From: Streptococcus sp. Marseille-Q5986
GTDB lineage: Bacteria; Bacillota; Bacilli; Lactobacillales; Streptococcaceae
NCBI RefSeq assembly: GCF_946902915.1
Contig: NZ_CAMPPY010000002.1
Span: 248,001 to 312,000 of the forward strand
Reading direction: 5' to 3'
DNA length: 64,000 bases
Part shown: positions 20,384 through 30,500 of the stretch, piece after piece
Layout of the letters: each line of letters starts with the position of its first letter
Numbering within the stretch: position 1 is the first letter of the stretch
Translations under genes and position numbers: made by a program
The notes under the pieces: model-generated
The model's database searches: none
The model's input: only the letters and a program-made list of their open reading frames with translations
What the model was told of the DNA's origin: nothing

Positions 20384-22303
20384 TTATTTTCTTCTTTTCA
20401 TCGTGATTAATGAAGTTCCAGCCAAACCAAGGAGACCAATGATTTCAAGAACTAAATTAGTTGCTGCCCCTGTGGATGGCAATTTCTTCTCAGTTGCTGA
20501 TGTAGGATTTCCTTTTGCCATTGTTTCATTTCCAGTAGCCAGTGGTTTAGGATTAACTTCTTTATTCTGGAGTTTTCCAGTTTGACTTTCTCCCATCTGT
20601 GTTTGACTATCTTGGATAGACGGTTTAGTCTGCTTAGGTGTAGTGTCATTTTGATTCTTAGAAAGTGTCTTGATAGCAAACAAACTGAAGTGGCTCGTTT
20701 TAAAGACAACTTGCCCATTTTCAACTTTAGAAGGAATACGCTCAAGGTCGCCATTTTCCTTTACGTGATAGACGTGAACATCTGAGCCAGTCTGCCCAAG
20801 TGCGAGCCGAACAGTTCGTTCTCCATTGACATGAGTTTCCTTGCCTCCTTTAGAAAGAGATAAGTCAAACACACGAACTGTTCCTCCTCCTGTTTTACGA
20901 GCAATTTTATCAGCCAACTCTTTCGTCGTTACTTCCTTTATGTTTACCTTGTCAGCATCAACAGCCTGATCAAATACAACCGTAACCTTAGTCTTTCCGT
21001 CAGAAGCTGTAAAGATTTTTGAAGTTTTTGGAGGTGCTGGTTGCGGAACTGGTTTCACTTCTGGAGTTTCCGGTGTTGGTTTAACCTCTGGTTTTGGAGT
21101 TTCTGGTTGTGGAATCGGCTTTTCTGGTGTTGGAACAGACGGTTTTTTGTTCTCCGGTTCTTTCGGTGTACTTGGTTGCTTACCTTCTGGCTGAGATTGA
21201 TGATTTGGTTTGGTATCTGGAGCTGGAGTTGTTGGTTTTTGAGCACCTGCCTGCGGTCGTCCATGGCCTGATTTAATTTTTTCTAGATTTTCTACCTTAC
21301 TCTTAGCTGTTTCTACCTTGGCTTTAGCAGTATTAACTCTGTCAGTATCTTGAGGTGTTTGGGATTCAGCCTCTGCAAGCTCAAGCTCTGCCTTGGCAAC
21401 CCCTACTTGTGCTTCCGCAATTTCCAGTTCGATTGTTTTTCTAGTATTGGTTGGGTAGTTACGGTGATCTTTTTCTTCTTGAATTTTGGCTTTTTTCTCA
21501 GCTTCTTCAACCTTCTTCTGAGCTTCTGCTACCTTGTCCTGTTTCTGAGGCACTTCCTGTGCCTTTTTTCCTGGACTTGGGGAACCTGAAGAGTTCATAT
21601 CCTTTTCTGTTGGTTTGCTTGGTTTCGGTTGCTCTGATTTTTGTGGTTTTTCTGGAGTTTTTGGAGCTGGTGCTTTCTTCTCCAATTTTCTTACAGTCTC
21701 TTGGATTTTCTCAAAAGCTGAGCGGAAATTCTTTTCAAAATATCCTTTTAAACTATCACCAGATAAATTGCTATAATTATCCAACGCAGTCTGCTTCATA
21801 CCAGATTCAAATTCTTTTATGATATCTCCATCTTTAGGGTATCTTAGCAAGTAGTCTCTTACCTGCCTAGTCATTATCTCCATTTGAACATAGAGCTGAT
21901 AATCTTTAAAGTCCGAGGTATATTTTTTGAAATAATTTTCCTTATGATATCTAGAAGCTCTATCTTTCACAATATCCTTAAAATCTTTTATAGATTGTCG
22001 TATCGTATTTTTTGAATCATCCCAAATGGTCTTTTGTTTTCCATAAAATTCTTCATCTGGCAGCTCTGCTTTCTCGTTCAACTCTTGTAAAGATTTTTCT
22101 AATTTTTCTAGTTCTTGAAATCCCTTTTTGATTAAATCTTGAACTTCTTTTGTATCCGAAAGAGAAGGTGCAGGTTTGTCACTCTGATTCCCTGCCACTG
22201 GAGTTTTCGGTTTACTAGAATCAAGTGGAAGGACTGGTTTAGATGGCTGTTCTCCTTGTTGTCCTACTGAAGGGGCATCCCCCCCCCCCCCGTAAACCAT
22301 CAT
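20384..22303 (-). CDS. pspC: PspC/Hic-like surface protein, 3' part (helical domain, proline-rich region, LPXTG anchor)
   Basis: The larger part, 639 codons, of a gene split by a frameshift at the poly-G tract. Order: a helical region (about residues 45-210); a PspC R-domain-like segment with RNYPT followed by TIELEIAEAQVGVAKAELEL; a proline-rich stretch of about 90 residues; a beta-rich domain ending HFSLFAIKT; then LPSTG, a hydrophobic segment and KRRK. It is therefore sortase-anchored like the Hic branch of PspC, not choline-binding. In known PspC, YRNYPT binds the secretory component of IgA; here His replaces the first Tyr. The ATG at 22303 probably is not a true start; the 5' part lies at 22239-22763. 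Confidence 0.85.
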   Translation of the reverse strand: MMVYGGGGDAPSVGQQGEQPSKPVLPLDSSKPKTPVAGNQSDKPAPSLSDTKEVQDLIKKGFQELEKLEKSLQELNEKAELPDEEFYGKQKTIWDDSKNTIRQSIKDFKDIVKDRASRYHKENYFKKYTSDFKDYQLYVQMEIMTRQVRDYLLRYPKDGDIIKEFESGMKQTALDNYSNLSGDSLKGYFEKNFRSAFEKIQETVRKLEKKAPAPKTPEKPQKSEQPKPSKPTEKDMNSSGSPSPGKKAQEVPQKQDKVAEAQKKVEEAEKKAKIQEEKDHRNYPTNTRKTIELEIAEAQVGVAKAELELAEAESQTPQDTDRVNTAKAKVETAKSKVENLEKIKSGHGRPQAGAQKPTTPAPDTKPNHQSQPEGKQPSTPKEPENKKPSVPTPEKPIPQPETPKPEVKPTPETPEVKPVPQPAPPKTSKIFTASDGKTKVTVVFDQAVDADKVNIKEVTTKELADKIARKTGGGTVRVFDLSLSKGGKETHVNGERTVRLALGQTGSDVHVYHVKENGDLERIPSKVENGQVVFKTSHFSLFAIKTLSKNQNDTTPKQTKPSIQDSQTQMGESQTGKLQNKEVNPKPLATGNETMAKGNPTSATEKKLPSTGAATNLVLEIIGLLGLAGTSLITMKRRK

Positions 22304-22763
22304 TTAGAGAGGGCTCTTTAGGAGTACTTTTACTACCTGAATGATTTTGAAATAACTTTATTTCTTCATCTATTTTTTTCTCAACTTCCCTTCCCAGCTC
22401 CTCTACCATGCTTTTAGTAGTAACTCTATCAATCTTATCTCTGTATTTATCTACAACCACCTGAACCTTTGTGACAATTTCTGAAAATCCAGAAACAGAT
22501 CGATCCAGTGAGTCTAAACGACTAGTCACATAGTCCGAAATCTCTTTGTTAACTCTTTGTACAGCATCCTCATATTCTTTTTTATCACTTGGAGATACTA
22601 TTTGTGGAATAGGGGGATTAGCAGAAACTTTCTCTGTCGCATGAACCACACTTCCCATAAAAAGACTGGCAACCACTACACTAGCTACTCCTATACTAAA
22701 TTTGCGAATAGAGTAGCGCATTTTTCTTTCATAATTTGATTTAAACATGTCTATATCCTCCAT
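22239..22763 (-). CDS. pspC: PspC/Hic-like surface protein, 5' part (signal peptide and N-terminal domain)
   Basis: Carries a YSIRK-type signal peptide (YSIRKFSIGVASVVVASLFM, cleavage after VHA near residue 42) and a charged helical N-terminal domain, the region that in Hic/PspC proteins binds complement factor H. With 13 Gs in the tract the frame runs on to GGGGCPFSRTTRRTAI and stops, giving a secreted 174-codon fragment without wall anchor. With 12 or 15 Gs it would join the 3' part as one protein of about 790 aa. Gene adjacent to rr06/hk06, the system known to affect cbpA/pspC expression. Confidence 0.85.
   Translation of the reverse strand: MEDIDMFKSNYERKMRYSIRKFSIGVASVVVASLFMGSVVHATEKVSANPPIPQIVSPSDKKEYEDAVQRVNKEISDYVTSRLDSLDRSVSGFSEIVTKVQVVVDKYRDKIDRVTTKSMVEELGREVEKKIDEEIKLFQNHSGSKSTPKEPSLNDGLRGGGGCPFSRTTRRTAI
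22279..22291 (-). repeat. Homopolymeric G13 tract, candidate phase-variation switch
   Basis: Thirteen consecutive C on the plus strand (G on the coding strand) inside the PspC/Hic-like gene. In frame only when the number of G is a multiple of three. By slipped-strand mispairing such tracts turn surface genes on and off; a consensus error in the assembly is the alternative. Confidence 0.9.
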
Positions 22764-22830
22764 GATTTTAATTAACTACAGTATACTCTACTAATATGAA
22801 TTGTATATGAAATTTGCTGCATTATTTTCA

Positions 22831-23358
22831 CTATCCTTTAATTTTTCCATTTGGAATAATCACTTCCTGCAGTAATTTCTCTTCCTCTGCTATTCTACGG
22901 TATAAAATAGCAGCATACACAGGAAAAATAAAGATGAATGTTACATAAGCATGACTCACCAGGGCTAAACCAACTAGTTCTGGTACTATATTTAAAAAGT
23001 AATTAGGATGCTTTACAGTTCTAAAAAGGAAGTGATCTACAAATTTGTGATTATTGACAAGCATAAGCTTCACTGTCCAAATATCTCCCAACAAGTGAAT
23101 CACCAACATCAACATCAGCATAGAAAAAATAAGCAAAACTACACCAACCATGCCCATGCCATCAAACATTGTCTTGTGCACCATGGCCTCAACAAAGCAA
23201 GAGAGATAGAAAATAATATGCGCAAGCGTCAATCGTTTTGTATTTTCAACCCCAAATTCTTGCCCCCCCTTGCTAAGGATTCGTTTCTCATTCTCTATCG
23301 AACGCTTTAAAAAAATCAATCGAATAAGGAATGTTACTAAAATAATTGCTAATACCAT
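22831..23358 (-). CDS. Isoprenylcysteine carboxyl methyltransferase-like membrane protein
   Basis: A 175-aa polytopic protein from the ATG at 23358, which has RBS GAAAGGA; the longer frame to 23397 lacks one. About five hydrophobic segments, and the C-terminal family signature VKHPNYFLNIVPELVG with RRIAEEEKLL, which in ICMT/PEMT-like enzymes forms the SAM site. Located between the PspC-like gene and hk06, as in pneumococcus. True substrate unknown; a lipid or small molecule methyltransferase is likely. Confidence 0.8.
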   Translation of the reverse strand: MVLAIILVTFLIRLIFLKRSIENEKRILSKGGQEFGVENTKRLTLAHIIFYLSCFVEAMVHKTMFDGMGMVGVVLLIFSMLMLMLVIHLLGDIWTVKLMLVNNHKFVDHFLFRTVKHPNYFLNIVPELVGLALVSHAYVTFIFIFPVYAAILYRRIAEEEKLLQEVIIPNGKIKG

Positions 23359-23468
23359 ATTAGTATCCTTTCTTTTGTCTATTACAAAGAATAACACCCA
23401 TATGTTAACCCTATATGAACCATAACAAAAAAAGAACGGAATGCTTTCCGCTCCTGCTCTTTAAACAC

Positions 23469-24809
23469 CTAATCTGTCTGCAAGCTAATCTTAAATTCCA
23501 TACCGTGTTCATAAGGGAGAAAACTATAATCCATTTGATAGCTTTCTAGGATATTATTCACAATGTAAAGACCCAAACCGGAACCTTTACCCTTATCTGT
23601 CACGATTTGAGAATGATAGAAGATATCAAATAAATGCTCTAGTTCTTGGTCACTTAGAGGCGCACATGTATTTTTGATAGAGAGATAGCCATCTTGCTCA
23701 GATATCATCACACATCCATTTTGATCTGAATATTTGATAGCATTACTAATCAGGTTTGTCAAAACCTTATCCAATGCCCTAAGACTCATAACGACCCTTG
23801 TAGCATCTGTCAATTGATTTTCAATTGTAACACCTCTTGAATGAGCTAATTCTTGATAACGTGATAAAATATCTACTAAAACTGTTTTCACAGTCAAGGT
23901 CTCACGACACTCTGTCCACTCTTGAAATTTAGAAGACTCCAGCACTTCTTCCAATAAGTGGCTCATCTGGTCAATCTTATTTATACTCTTTGCAATATAT
24001 TTTGGATGATCTTTGTAATCTCCAATATTATACTGCATATTTTCTAAGATAATTCTAAGGCTTGCTAAAGGAGTTTTTAACTCATGTGATGCTCCACGAA
24101 CAAAGGAAACCTTCTGATTTTGCAACTTAATAATCCGCTCATTGCGTCTCTCTAACTCGTCAATCACCAGCAACAAATTTTCATAAACATCATTGATTTG
24201 TTTCCCAACTTCCCCAACTTCATCCTTTCGCGTTTCATCAAAGCGAATATCATGATCCAACTCCTGCATCTTACTTGTAATTTTTGATATATAGAATAGA
24301 GGTTCCAACAGACGTTTTGTATAAAAGTAAGAAAAGACAAAAGCAAATACAATCGTTGCTAAAAAAGTATATGGCAGATAAAGAAGCATAATTCGAGTTG
24401 CCTCTTTATAGATATCAACACCTTGAATAAATTGAATGGTTACCTTCTTACCGTCAGCTGTCGTAATCTGACGGTCAATAGTCACAATATAGTTAGTGAT
24501 ACTACCTTCTTTAATTTCTAAATCGTGTATGAGGGAAAGTCTCTTATCTAGTACATCAGTTTTTAAGTGTGCAGAAATTCGAAGAGATTTCGAATAGGAC
24601 TCCAGCAAACTAGGCAGTTCATGAGCATTTTTGCCTTCTAAGTACTTGCTCATAATAGTCGCACTCTCATTAAACTTCTCACCTTCTTGCTGAATGTAAT
24701 AAAAGGGGAAAGTCAAATAAATCGCAATGTGTATAATCAAGGCAATCCCACCTAGAACGGTAAAACTTCTTAAAAAAGACTTGGTTAATAATTTTGGATT
24801 TTTAATCAT
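23469..24809 (-). CDS. hk06: Sensor histidine kinase HK06
   Basis: A 446-aa membrane kinase: TM1 at about 15-38, an extracellular sensor domain at 40-140, TM2 at 142-162, a HAMP-like linker, the phosphoacceptor His242 in [12 protein letters not shown], and an ATPase domain with NAIKYS and [10 protein letters not shown]. Its start overlaps the rr06 stop by 4 bases. In pneumococcus TCS06 regulates cbpA/pspC and other surface genes, matching the neighbour here. Confidence 0.93.
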   Translation of the reverse strand: MIKNPKLLTKSFLRSFTVLGGIALIIHIAIYLTFPFYYIQQEGEKFNESATIMSKYLEGKNAHELPSLLESYSKSLRISAHLKTDVLDKRLSLIHDLEIKEGSITNYIVTIDRQITTADGKKVTIQFIQGVDIYKEATRIMLLYLPYTFLATIVFAFVFSYFYTKRLLEPLFYISKITSKMQELDHDIRFDETRKDEVGEVGKQINDVYENLLLVIDELERRNERIIKLQNQKVSFVRGASHELKTPLASLRIILENMQYNIGDYKDHPKYIAKSINKIDQMSHLLEEVLESSKFQEWTECRETLTVKTVLVDILSRYQELAHSRGVTIENQLTDATRVVMSLRALDKVLTNLISNAIKYSDQNGCVMISEQDGYLSIKNTCAPLSDQELEHLFDIFYHSQIVTDKGKGSGLGLYIVNNILESYQMDYSFLPYEHGMEFKISLQTD

Positions 24810-25459
24810 AAGCTAATTTTATATCCGGTATTTCTCACTGTTACAATGCAATCCAGATCCAACTTCTTACGAAGATTTCGAATGTAAACATCAATTACTC
24901 TATCAAGAGGCAAGTCGGCAGGATCATTTGAGATAGACTCTAGTATTTGCTCTCTCGTTAAGACCTGATTTTTATGTTGAATCAAACATTTCAAAACCAA
25001 TAACTCTTTTGGTTTAATAAAAATTTCCTCATTTCTGACTTGAGCTTTATAGGAAGTAAAATCTACTGTAACATCCTGATAATGCCAGATATCCTCTACA
25101 ACATAATACCGTCTAAGCAAGGCCTGAATACGCTTGACTAATAGCACCAGTGAAAATGGTTTGGTAACATAATCATCAGCATAAAAGTCAAATACCTGCA
25201 TCTGGGTCTGCTCATCTCCAAGAGCACTTAAGACAATTACTGGGATATCATGGTTTCCATTAATTTCTTTTAAAACGTCAAAACCACTCCTCTTAGGCAG
25301 CATTAAATCTAGCACCATCAAATGGATAGGACATTCGTGAAATTTTTCCAAAGCCTCTTGACCATCCTTGGCTAAAACGACATGGTAACCTGATTCTCTC
25401 AAAAAAGCCGCAACTCCTTCTCGAATCATATCCTCATCATCTACAACTAAAATGTTCAT
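24806..25459 (-). CDS. rr06: Response regulator RR06 (OmpR/PhoB family)
   Basis: A 217-aa protein. Receiver domain with acidic pocket VVDDED and phosphoacceptor Asp51 ([12 protein letters not shown]), Lys in DYVTKPFS, and a C-terminal winged helix ending in [15 protein letters not shown]. First gene of the rr06-hk06 pair. Confidence 0.94.
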   Translation of the reverse strand: MNILVVDDEDMIREGVAAFLRESGYHVVLAKDGQEALEKFHECPIHLMVLDLMLPKRSGFDVLKEINGNHDIPVIVLSALGDEQTQMQVFDFYADDYVTKPFSLVLLVKRIQALLRRYYVVEDIWHYQDVTVDFTSYKAQVRNEEIFIKPKELLVLKCLIQHKNQVLTREQILESISNDPADLPLDRVIDVYIRNLRKKLDLDCIVTVRNTGYKISL

Positions 25460-25621
25460 CTATTTCCCTTCTTAACCTATCTAAAATTCACTCTTTTGCT
25501 AGGTTTACATTATTTTTATTTCATACGCATAAAAAGAAACAGGGCTCTATTGAAATGGTGGAAATTTCAGGAAACTCTGCTCTTTTTCATTCTATACAAA
25601 TCTTAATACCTATCTATTCTT

Positions 25622-25649
25622 ATTATAACCAATATTTACATATTGTCAA
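25622..25649 (-). promoter_or_regulatory. Predicted rr06-hk06 promoter
   Basis: Consensus hexamers on the minus strand: TTGACA (25644-25649), 16-bp spacer, TATAAT (25622-25627). It leaves a leader of about 155 nt before rr06; no known regulatory RNA is seen in it. Confidence 0.7.
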
Positions 25650-25684
25650 CTTGTCACCCTTTGGTTTCATAAAAATAAATACTA

Positions 25685-25712
25685 AAAGAATCAGGACCAC
25701 TCCTGATTCTCC
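25685..25712 (-). terminator. Terminator of ctsR-clpC
   Basis: On the minus strand AGAATCAGGA, a 4-base loop, TCCTGATTCT, then TTTT. Confidence 0.85.
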
Positions 25713-25716
25713 ATTT

Positions 25717-28149
25717 TTAAGCAATATCAAATTTTAACTGACCAGCTTTGACACCAATCTTGAGAGTCTTACCTGCTACCAGCTCTCCCTTGAGGAGGAG
25801 CTCAGCTAGCTTGTCTTCCACTTCTGTTTGCAGGGTTCTGCGAAGTGGGCGAGCTCCCATTTCTGGATCATATCCTTGGCTTGCCAGTAACTTCAACGCT
25901 GAAGCTTGCAATTTCAAGTCGATCCCCTTCTCTGCCAGGCTAGCAATCAATGGTTTGACCATAATCTTAACGATTTCCTGCATGTGTTCGCTATCCAAAC
26001 TGTGGAAAACCACCTTCTCATCAATACGGTTGATGAATTCCGGTCGATAAGCCTTTTTCAACTCTTCAAATATTCGTTTTTCCATATTTTCCTGGTCAAA
26101 ACGAATGTCTTTCGCGCCAAAGCCGACCGTCTTGTCATCACGAAGGGCTGTCGCGCCAAGGTTTGACGTCATGATGATAATGGTATTTGAAAAATCAACC
26201 TTGCGTCCCTTGCTATCTGTCAAGACACCGTCGTCCAAAACCTGCAAGAGAACATTAAAAATATCTGGGTGGGCCTTCTCTACCTCATCAAAGAGGAGAA
26301 CGGAGTAAGGTTTGTTGCGAACCTTCTCAGTCAACTCCCCACCTTCTTCGTAACCCACATAGCCCGGAGGAGCTCCATTGAGACGGCTAGCCGCAAATTT
26401 CTCCATATATTCGCTCATATCAAAGCGGATAAGGGCTGATTCGTCATCAAAGAGGACTTCTGCCAGAGCCTTGGCCAATTCGGTCTTCCCAACCCCTGTC
26501 GGTCCTAGGAACATAAAGGAACCAATCGGACGCTTGTGGCTGCGAATCCCTGACTGGTTGCGGCGAATGGCACGGCTAATACTTGAAACAGCTTGATCTT
26601 GACCGATGACACGTTTGTGCAGTTCAGCTTCAAGATTTAGATACTTCTTAGCATCAGTCTGAGTCAGTTTTTGAACTGGGATGCCTGACAATCGACTCAA
26701 GGTGGTCAAAATATCAGCCTCTGTCACCAAGTCTTTATAGACAGGCACTTCCTCTTCTTTTGCGATTAGCTGGGCTGCCTGTTTCCACTTGCCATCCATA
26801 AGAGCCTTGTCAGCTGGACTCAAGCCGGATTCGTCTGCTTTCACATGCCTGGATTTGTTTTGCACTGTTGCTGCCGCTTCATCCAATAGATCGATGGCAG
26901 AGTCTGGTAAGTGACGACTGGTCAAGTAACGATGCGCCATCTTGACAGCTGTTTCAACGGCTTTATCTGTAATTTGCACACGGTGGTGTTTCTCATAGGC
27001 AACCTTCAAACCCTGTAAAATGGTCATACTATCGTCCACGCTTGGCTCTTCAATCGTCACTTTGGCAAAACGACGAGAAAGAGCTGCATCCTTTTCGATG
27101 TGTTTTTGGTATTCTTCCTGAGTGGTGGCCCCAACTGTTCTCAGAGTTCCACGCGCCAAGGCTGGCTTCAAGATATTGGCCGCATCCAGAGTTGAGTCAA
27201 TACCGCTACCAGAACCCATGATGGTGTGGAGTTCATCGATAAAGAGAATCACTTTGCCGTCTTCCTCGATATCCTTGATGATGTTGTTCATGCGCTCTTC
27301 AAAGTCACCACGGAAGCGTGTCCCTGCAACGACATTCATCAAATCAAGCTCTAACACGCGCATCTTAGCCATTTCCGCAGGTACATCACCACTAGCAATA
27401 CGCTGGGCAAGACCAAGCGCCAGAGCAGTTTTCCCGACACCCGCATCTCCAACCAAGACAGGATTATTCTTGGTTTTACGGCTCAAGATTTGAATCATAC
27501 GTGAGATTTCCTTGTCTCGACCGATAACTGGCTCTAACTTGCCAGAGCGTGCTTGCTCCGTCAGGTCATGCGTGTAGTCCTCTAGACCACCACTTTGAGT
27601 TTGAGGCATACCCATCATATTTGCCATGGAATTTTGCTTGTCAGATACCGTGCGATGGCGTTGACGCAAAGCCTTAAGGTCTTCTCTTGTCCAACCAGCA
27701 CGTTCCTCTAAATTGCGACGAAGAGCAGCAATTCTGACCTGATCTTTCTGGTCTTCATAAGAAAAGCCTGCTCTCTCCAAGATGCGAGTCGCCAAAGCAT
27801 TACCATCATGCAAGATCGCATAGAGGACATGCTCTGTCCCTAGCACCTTTGCATGGACCACTGAAGCCACATACTCTGCTTCTGCAAATAGAACCTCTAA
27901 ACGATGGGAAAAGGGCAATTCTGTAAAGGTTTCGTCTTGCCCATAGTCCGTTTCAGTCAGTTCTAAAGCAACTTCTTCTAAACGGTCCATTTCATAAGGA
28001 TAATCATTTAGGGTCGCACCTGCCACACTGTAACTGTGATTGGACATGGCAATCAATAAATGCCAAGACTCTAGGTAACGAGCTCCAAAATGGCTCGCAA
28101 CCATGTAGGCACTTTCGATACATTCATTCAATGCTTTTGAATAGTTCAT
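25717..28149 (-). CDS. clpC: ClpC AAA+ protease ATPase subunit
   Basis: Hsp100 unfoldase of 810 aa that works with ClpP. Clp_N repeats at about 1-145, first Walker A GDAGVGKT from about residue 234 and Walker B ILFIDELH, a middle domain, then second Walker [15 protein letters not shown] and [13 protein letters not shown] in the C-terminal module. Directly follows ctsR with one base between stop and start and shares its CtsR-controlled promoter. Confidence 0.97.
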   Translation of the reverse strand: MNYSKALNECIESAYMVASHFGARYLESWHLLIAMSNHSYSVAGATLNDYPYEMDRLEEVALELTETDYGQDETFTELPFSHRLEVLFAEAEYVASVVHAKVLGTEHVLYAILHDGNALATRILERAGFSYEDQKDQVRIAALRRNLEERAGWTREDLKALRQRHRTVSDKQNSMANMMGMPQTQSGGLEDYTHDLTEQARSGKLEPVIGRDKEISRMIQILSRKTKNNPVLVGDAGVGKTALALGLAQRIASGDVPAEMAKMRVLELDLMNVVAGTRFRGDFEERMNNIIKDIEEDGKVILFIDELHTIMGSGSGIDSTLDAANILKPALARGTLRTVGATTQEEYQKHIEKDAALSRRFAKVTIEEPSVDDSMTILQGLKVAYEKHHRVQITDKAVETAVKMAHRYLTSRHLPDSAIDLLDEAAATVQNKSRHVKADESGLSPADKALMDGKWKQAAQLIAKEEEVPVYKDLVTEADILTTLSRLSGIPVQKLTQTDAKKYLNLEAELHKRVIGQDQAVSSISRAIRRNQSGIRSHKRPIGSFMFLGPTGVGKTELAKALAEVLFDDESALIRFDMSEYMEKFAASRLNGAPPGYVGYEEGGELTEKVRNKPYSVLLFDEVEKAHPDIFNVLLQVLDDGVLTDSKGRKVDFSNTIIIMTSNLGATALRDDKTVGFGAKDIRFDQENMEKRIFEELKKAYRPEFINRIDEKVVFHSLDSEHMQEIVKIMVKPLIASLAEKGIDLKLQASALKLLASQGYDPEMGARPLRRTLQTEVEDKLAELLLKGELVAGKTLKIGVKAGQLKFDIA

Positions 28150-28150
28150 C

Positions 28151-28609
28151 TTACTTCTCTTTTCTATCTACCTCTTGTATGACCTGTCGTAGCATATTAG
28201 CTCGACGGACTGGAGCTTCTTCTCCTAAAACACGATCCAAAGCTACTACCACAAGCAAATTCATCTCCTGCTTGGTCATCAAGTCCTGCTCCACCAAAAG
28301 CTGGAGAATATCCTCGTAAATCTCCTGACTAACTCGCTCACCAATCGAGTAAAGCAAATCGCGGAGCATCTCATGATGACTGGAAAACTCAATCCGCCCT
28401 ATGCGAATGTAGCCTCCACCACCACGCTTGCTCTCAACCAAGTAACCCCTACTTTCCGTAAAGCGTGTCTTGATCACGTAGTTAATCTGACTAGGAACAA
28501 CCTGGAAGGTATCTGCCAACTGGCTCCGTTGCAACTCCACGATACCAAATTGATCTAAAATTGCTTTGATGTAGGCCTCAATATGATCCGATGTATTTTT
28601 AAATCTCAT
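28151..28609 (-). CDS. ctsR: CtsR heat-shock repressor
   Basis: A 152-aa repressor of clp and other class III stress genes. The N-terminal winged HTH includes the conserved RGGGGYIRI loop that contacts DNA. The C-terminal part is a helical dimer domain. Cotranscribed with clpC, and its own promoter contains a CtsR site, so it is autoregulated. Confidence 0.97.
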   Translation of the reverse strand: MRFKNTSDHIEAYIKAILDQFGIVELQRSQLADTFQVVPSQINYVIKTRFTESRGYLVESKRGGGGYIRIGRIEFSSHHEMLRDLLYSIGERVSQEIYEDILQLLVEQDLMTKQEMNLLVVVALDRVLGEEAPVRRANMLRQVIQEVDRKEK

Positions 28610-28635
28610 AGTAAATCAAACTCCTTCTTTGAACC

Positions 28636-28651
28636 TTGACTATCTTTGACT
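28636..28651 (-). promoter_or_regulatory. CtsR operator of ctsR-clpC
   Basis: AGTCAAAGATAGTCAA on the minus strand, a near-perfect direct heptamer repeat (GTCAAA-N3-GTCAA). It abuts the -10 box TATAAT at 28652-28657 and so blocks polymerase when bound. Confidence 0.9.
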
Positions 28652-28727
28652 ATTATACCGAAATTTTTGATTTTTTTAAAGGAAAAGGGCGCTGGTAAAG
28701 GATAATCTTCACCAACTCCCTATTTTT

Positions 28728-29456
28728 CTACTTATCTAAGCCTAATTCTGCTAATATTTGACGTTTGTAGGCAATTTTTTGGACTTCCTTGTCCTCGTCT
28801 TCAGACCAATCTAGTTTAATTTCTGAAACAATCTGCCCAGGACGATTTTTCAAGATATAGATGCGATCGCTGAGATTGAGGGCCTCTTCGATGCTATGTG
28901 TGATGATGAGGGTCGTCAGTTGCAACTGCTTGTGAATCTCCAGATACCAAGCGTGGAGTTCCATCTTGGTCATCTCATCCAAGGCACTAAAGGCCTCGTC
29001 AAGAAGAAAGAGCTTGTGCCCAAAAAGATAGGTCCGGAGTAAGGCTACACGCTGACGCATCCCTCCACTGAGTTCGTGAGGATACTTGTCCCGTACAGCT
29101 GTCAACTGGAAGGTCGCAAGGATGTCGTCCGCTCGGGCAATAGCCTCTGCCTTATCCACCTTTTGAATCAAGAGTGGCAGGATGATATTGCCAAGCACCG
29201 TCTTGTGTTCCAAGAGTAAATCCTTTTGCAACATATAACTCACGCGTCCCTTAGGATTTTCCTCGCCATCAAGGACAATTCGCCCAGACTGGACTTCTAA
29301 AATCCCAGCGATTAGGTTAAAGAGGGTGGTCTTTCCAACACCACTTGGACCTAGGATAGAAACCACTTCACCCGAAGTCACCTGTAGGTTGATATCCTTT
29401 AAAATCTTTTCATCGCCATAGGCATAACTTACATGTTCGAGTCTAATTTCTGTCAT
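28728..29456 (-). CDS. thiZ: ABC transporter ATPase, probable thiamine precursor uptake
   Basis: ATP-binding subunit of 242 aa of the nitrate/taurine/HMP subfamily. Walker A GPSGVGKTT, signature LSGGMRQR, Walker B LFLLDEAFSALD. Last gene of the riboswitch-controlled unit and overlaps the end of the substrate-binding protein gene. The symbol follows the ThiXYZ system by context only. Confidence 0.88.
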   Translation of the reverse strand: MTEIRLEHVSYAYGDEKILKDINLQVTSGEVVSILGPSGVGKTTLFNLIAGILEVQSGRIVLDGEENPKGRVSYMLQKDLLLEHKTVLGNIILPLLIQKVDKAEAIARADDILATFQLTAVRDKYPHELSGGMRQRVALLRTYLFGHKLFLLDEAFSALDEMTKMELHAWYLEIHKQLQLTTLIITHSIEEALNLSDRIYILKNRPGQIVSEIKLDWSEDEDKEVQKIAYKRQILAELGLDK

Positions 29457-30463
29457 TATTTCACAAATTCATTGGTAAAGCCTTTGTCTGTCAAGTCTTC
29501 TTTAAGGATACCATTTTCTTTATTCCATTTGTAGAAGGCATTCCAGCGAGCTGCATCAAATTGACCCCATTTTTCCTTGTCGCTTGCGTATTCTTTTGAC
29601 AAGTATTTTTGAGATTCGATGACAAAGTCACGTTTTTCCTTGAGTTCAGGTGCATTCTTGATGAGGATATCAGCTGCTTCCTCTGGATGCTCCATGGCAT
29701 ATTGGTAACCTTTTTTGATAGCTTGGATGACTTTACGTGCTTCTTCTTTGTTATCTTTCAAATAGTCGTTGTTGGCGATGATAACTGGTGAGTAGTAGTC
29801 AAACTCCTTGACATAGTCTTTCAAGTACATGAAGTTAGCATCTACACCTTGAGATTTAGCAAGGATACCATCCCAACCATAGTAAATCCAAGCAGTATCA
29901 AATACTCCATTAGCAATTGGTGTGATAGAGTTTGAATCATTATTTGGTACTTTTTCGACCTTTTCGAAGTCTCCACCTTGAGATTCTACCAAGGTTTTCA
30001 ACATAGCAAGTTCAGTCGGGTCATTCCAGGTTCCGTATTTCTTGCCAACCAAGTCCTTTGGACTGCTGACATTGTCCGATTTACGTGAGATGATTCCTGA
30101 TGTATTGTGCTCTACGATAGCGGCAACGGCAGTGATTCCTGCCCCTTTTTCCAATTTCTTAGCCATGTAGTCTTGGAAATAAATAGCAAATGGCGCCTTG
30201 CCATTGATCACCAAATCAGATGAACTTTCTTCTGGTGGCAGTTTCAAGTCAACATCCACTCCAGCTTCTTTGAAATAGCCTTTTTCCTTAGCAACATAGA
30301 GCCCTGTGTGGTTGGTATTTGGTGTCCAGTCTAAGATAAAGTCAATCTTCTTGAGTTCTGCCTCTTTTTTGTCCTTCGAAGCAGTTCCTTGACCACAGGC
30401 TACAAGCACAACAGCTACAAGAGCTGTTAAAACAGTTAAAAACACTCTCCATGTTTTCTTCAT
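29456..30463 (-). CDS. thiY: NMT1/THI5-like substrate-binding lipoprotein, probable HMP precursor binding
   Basis: A 335-aa lipoprotein from the ATG at 30463 (RBS GAGGAAAT); signal peptide with lipobox LVACG. NMT1-family block FILDWTPNTNHTGLYVAKEKGYF at the start of the mature part, a typical ligand-binding motif for formylaminopyrimidine or HMP. Upstream codons to 30544 have no RBS. Together with the TPP riboswitch this points to a thiamine pyrimidine precursor as substrate. Confidence 0.88.
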   Translation of the reverse strand: MKKTWRVFLTVLTALVAVVLVACGQGTASKDKKEAELKKIDFILDWTPNTNHTGLYVAKEKGYFKEAGVDVDLKLPPEESSSDLVINGKAPFAIYFQDYMAKKLEKGAGITAVAAIVEHNTSGIISRKSDNVSSPKDLVGKKYGTWNDPTELAMLKTLVESQGGDFEKVEKVPNNDSNSITPIANGVFDTAWIYYGWDGILAKSQGVDANFMYLKDYVKEFDYYSPVIIANNDYLKDNKEEARKVIQAIKKGYQYAMEHPEEAADILIKNAPELKEKRDFVIESQKYLSKEYASDKEKWGQFDAARWNAFYKWNKENGILKEDLTDKGFTNEFVK

Positions 30464-30500
30464 TTTGATTTCCTCTTTTCTTTTTTGAAACATTCTACTT

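Noticed and set aside
21041..21822. Antisense ORFs over the proline-rich part of the PspC-like gene
   Set aside because: Trp/Phe/Leu-rich translations are the complement of proline and lysine codons in the repeat region.
22279..22291. Calling the PspC-like gene a plain pseudogene
   Set aside because: The only defect is in a homopolymer tract where slippage or a sequencing error is more likely than fixed loss; both halves remain otherwise intact.
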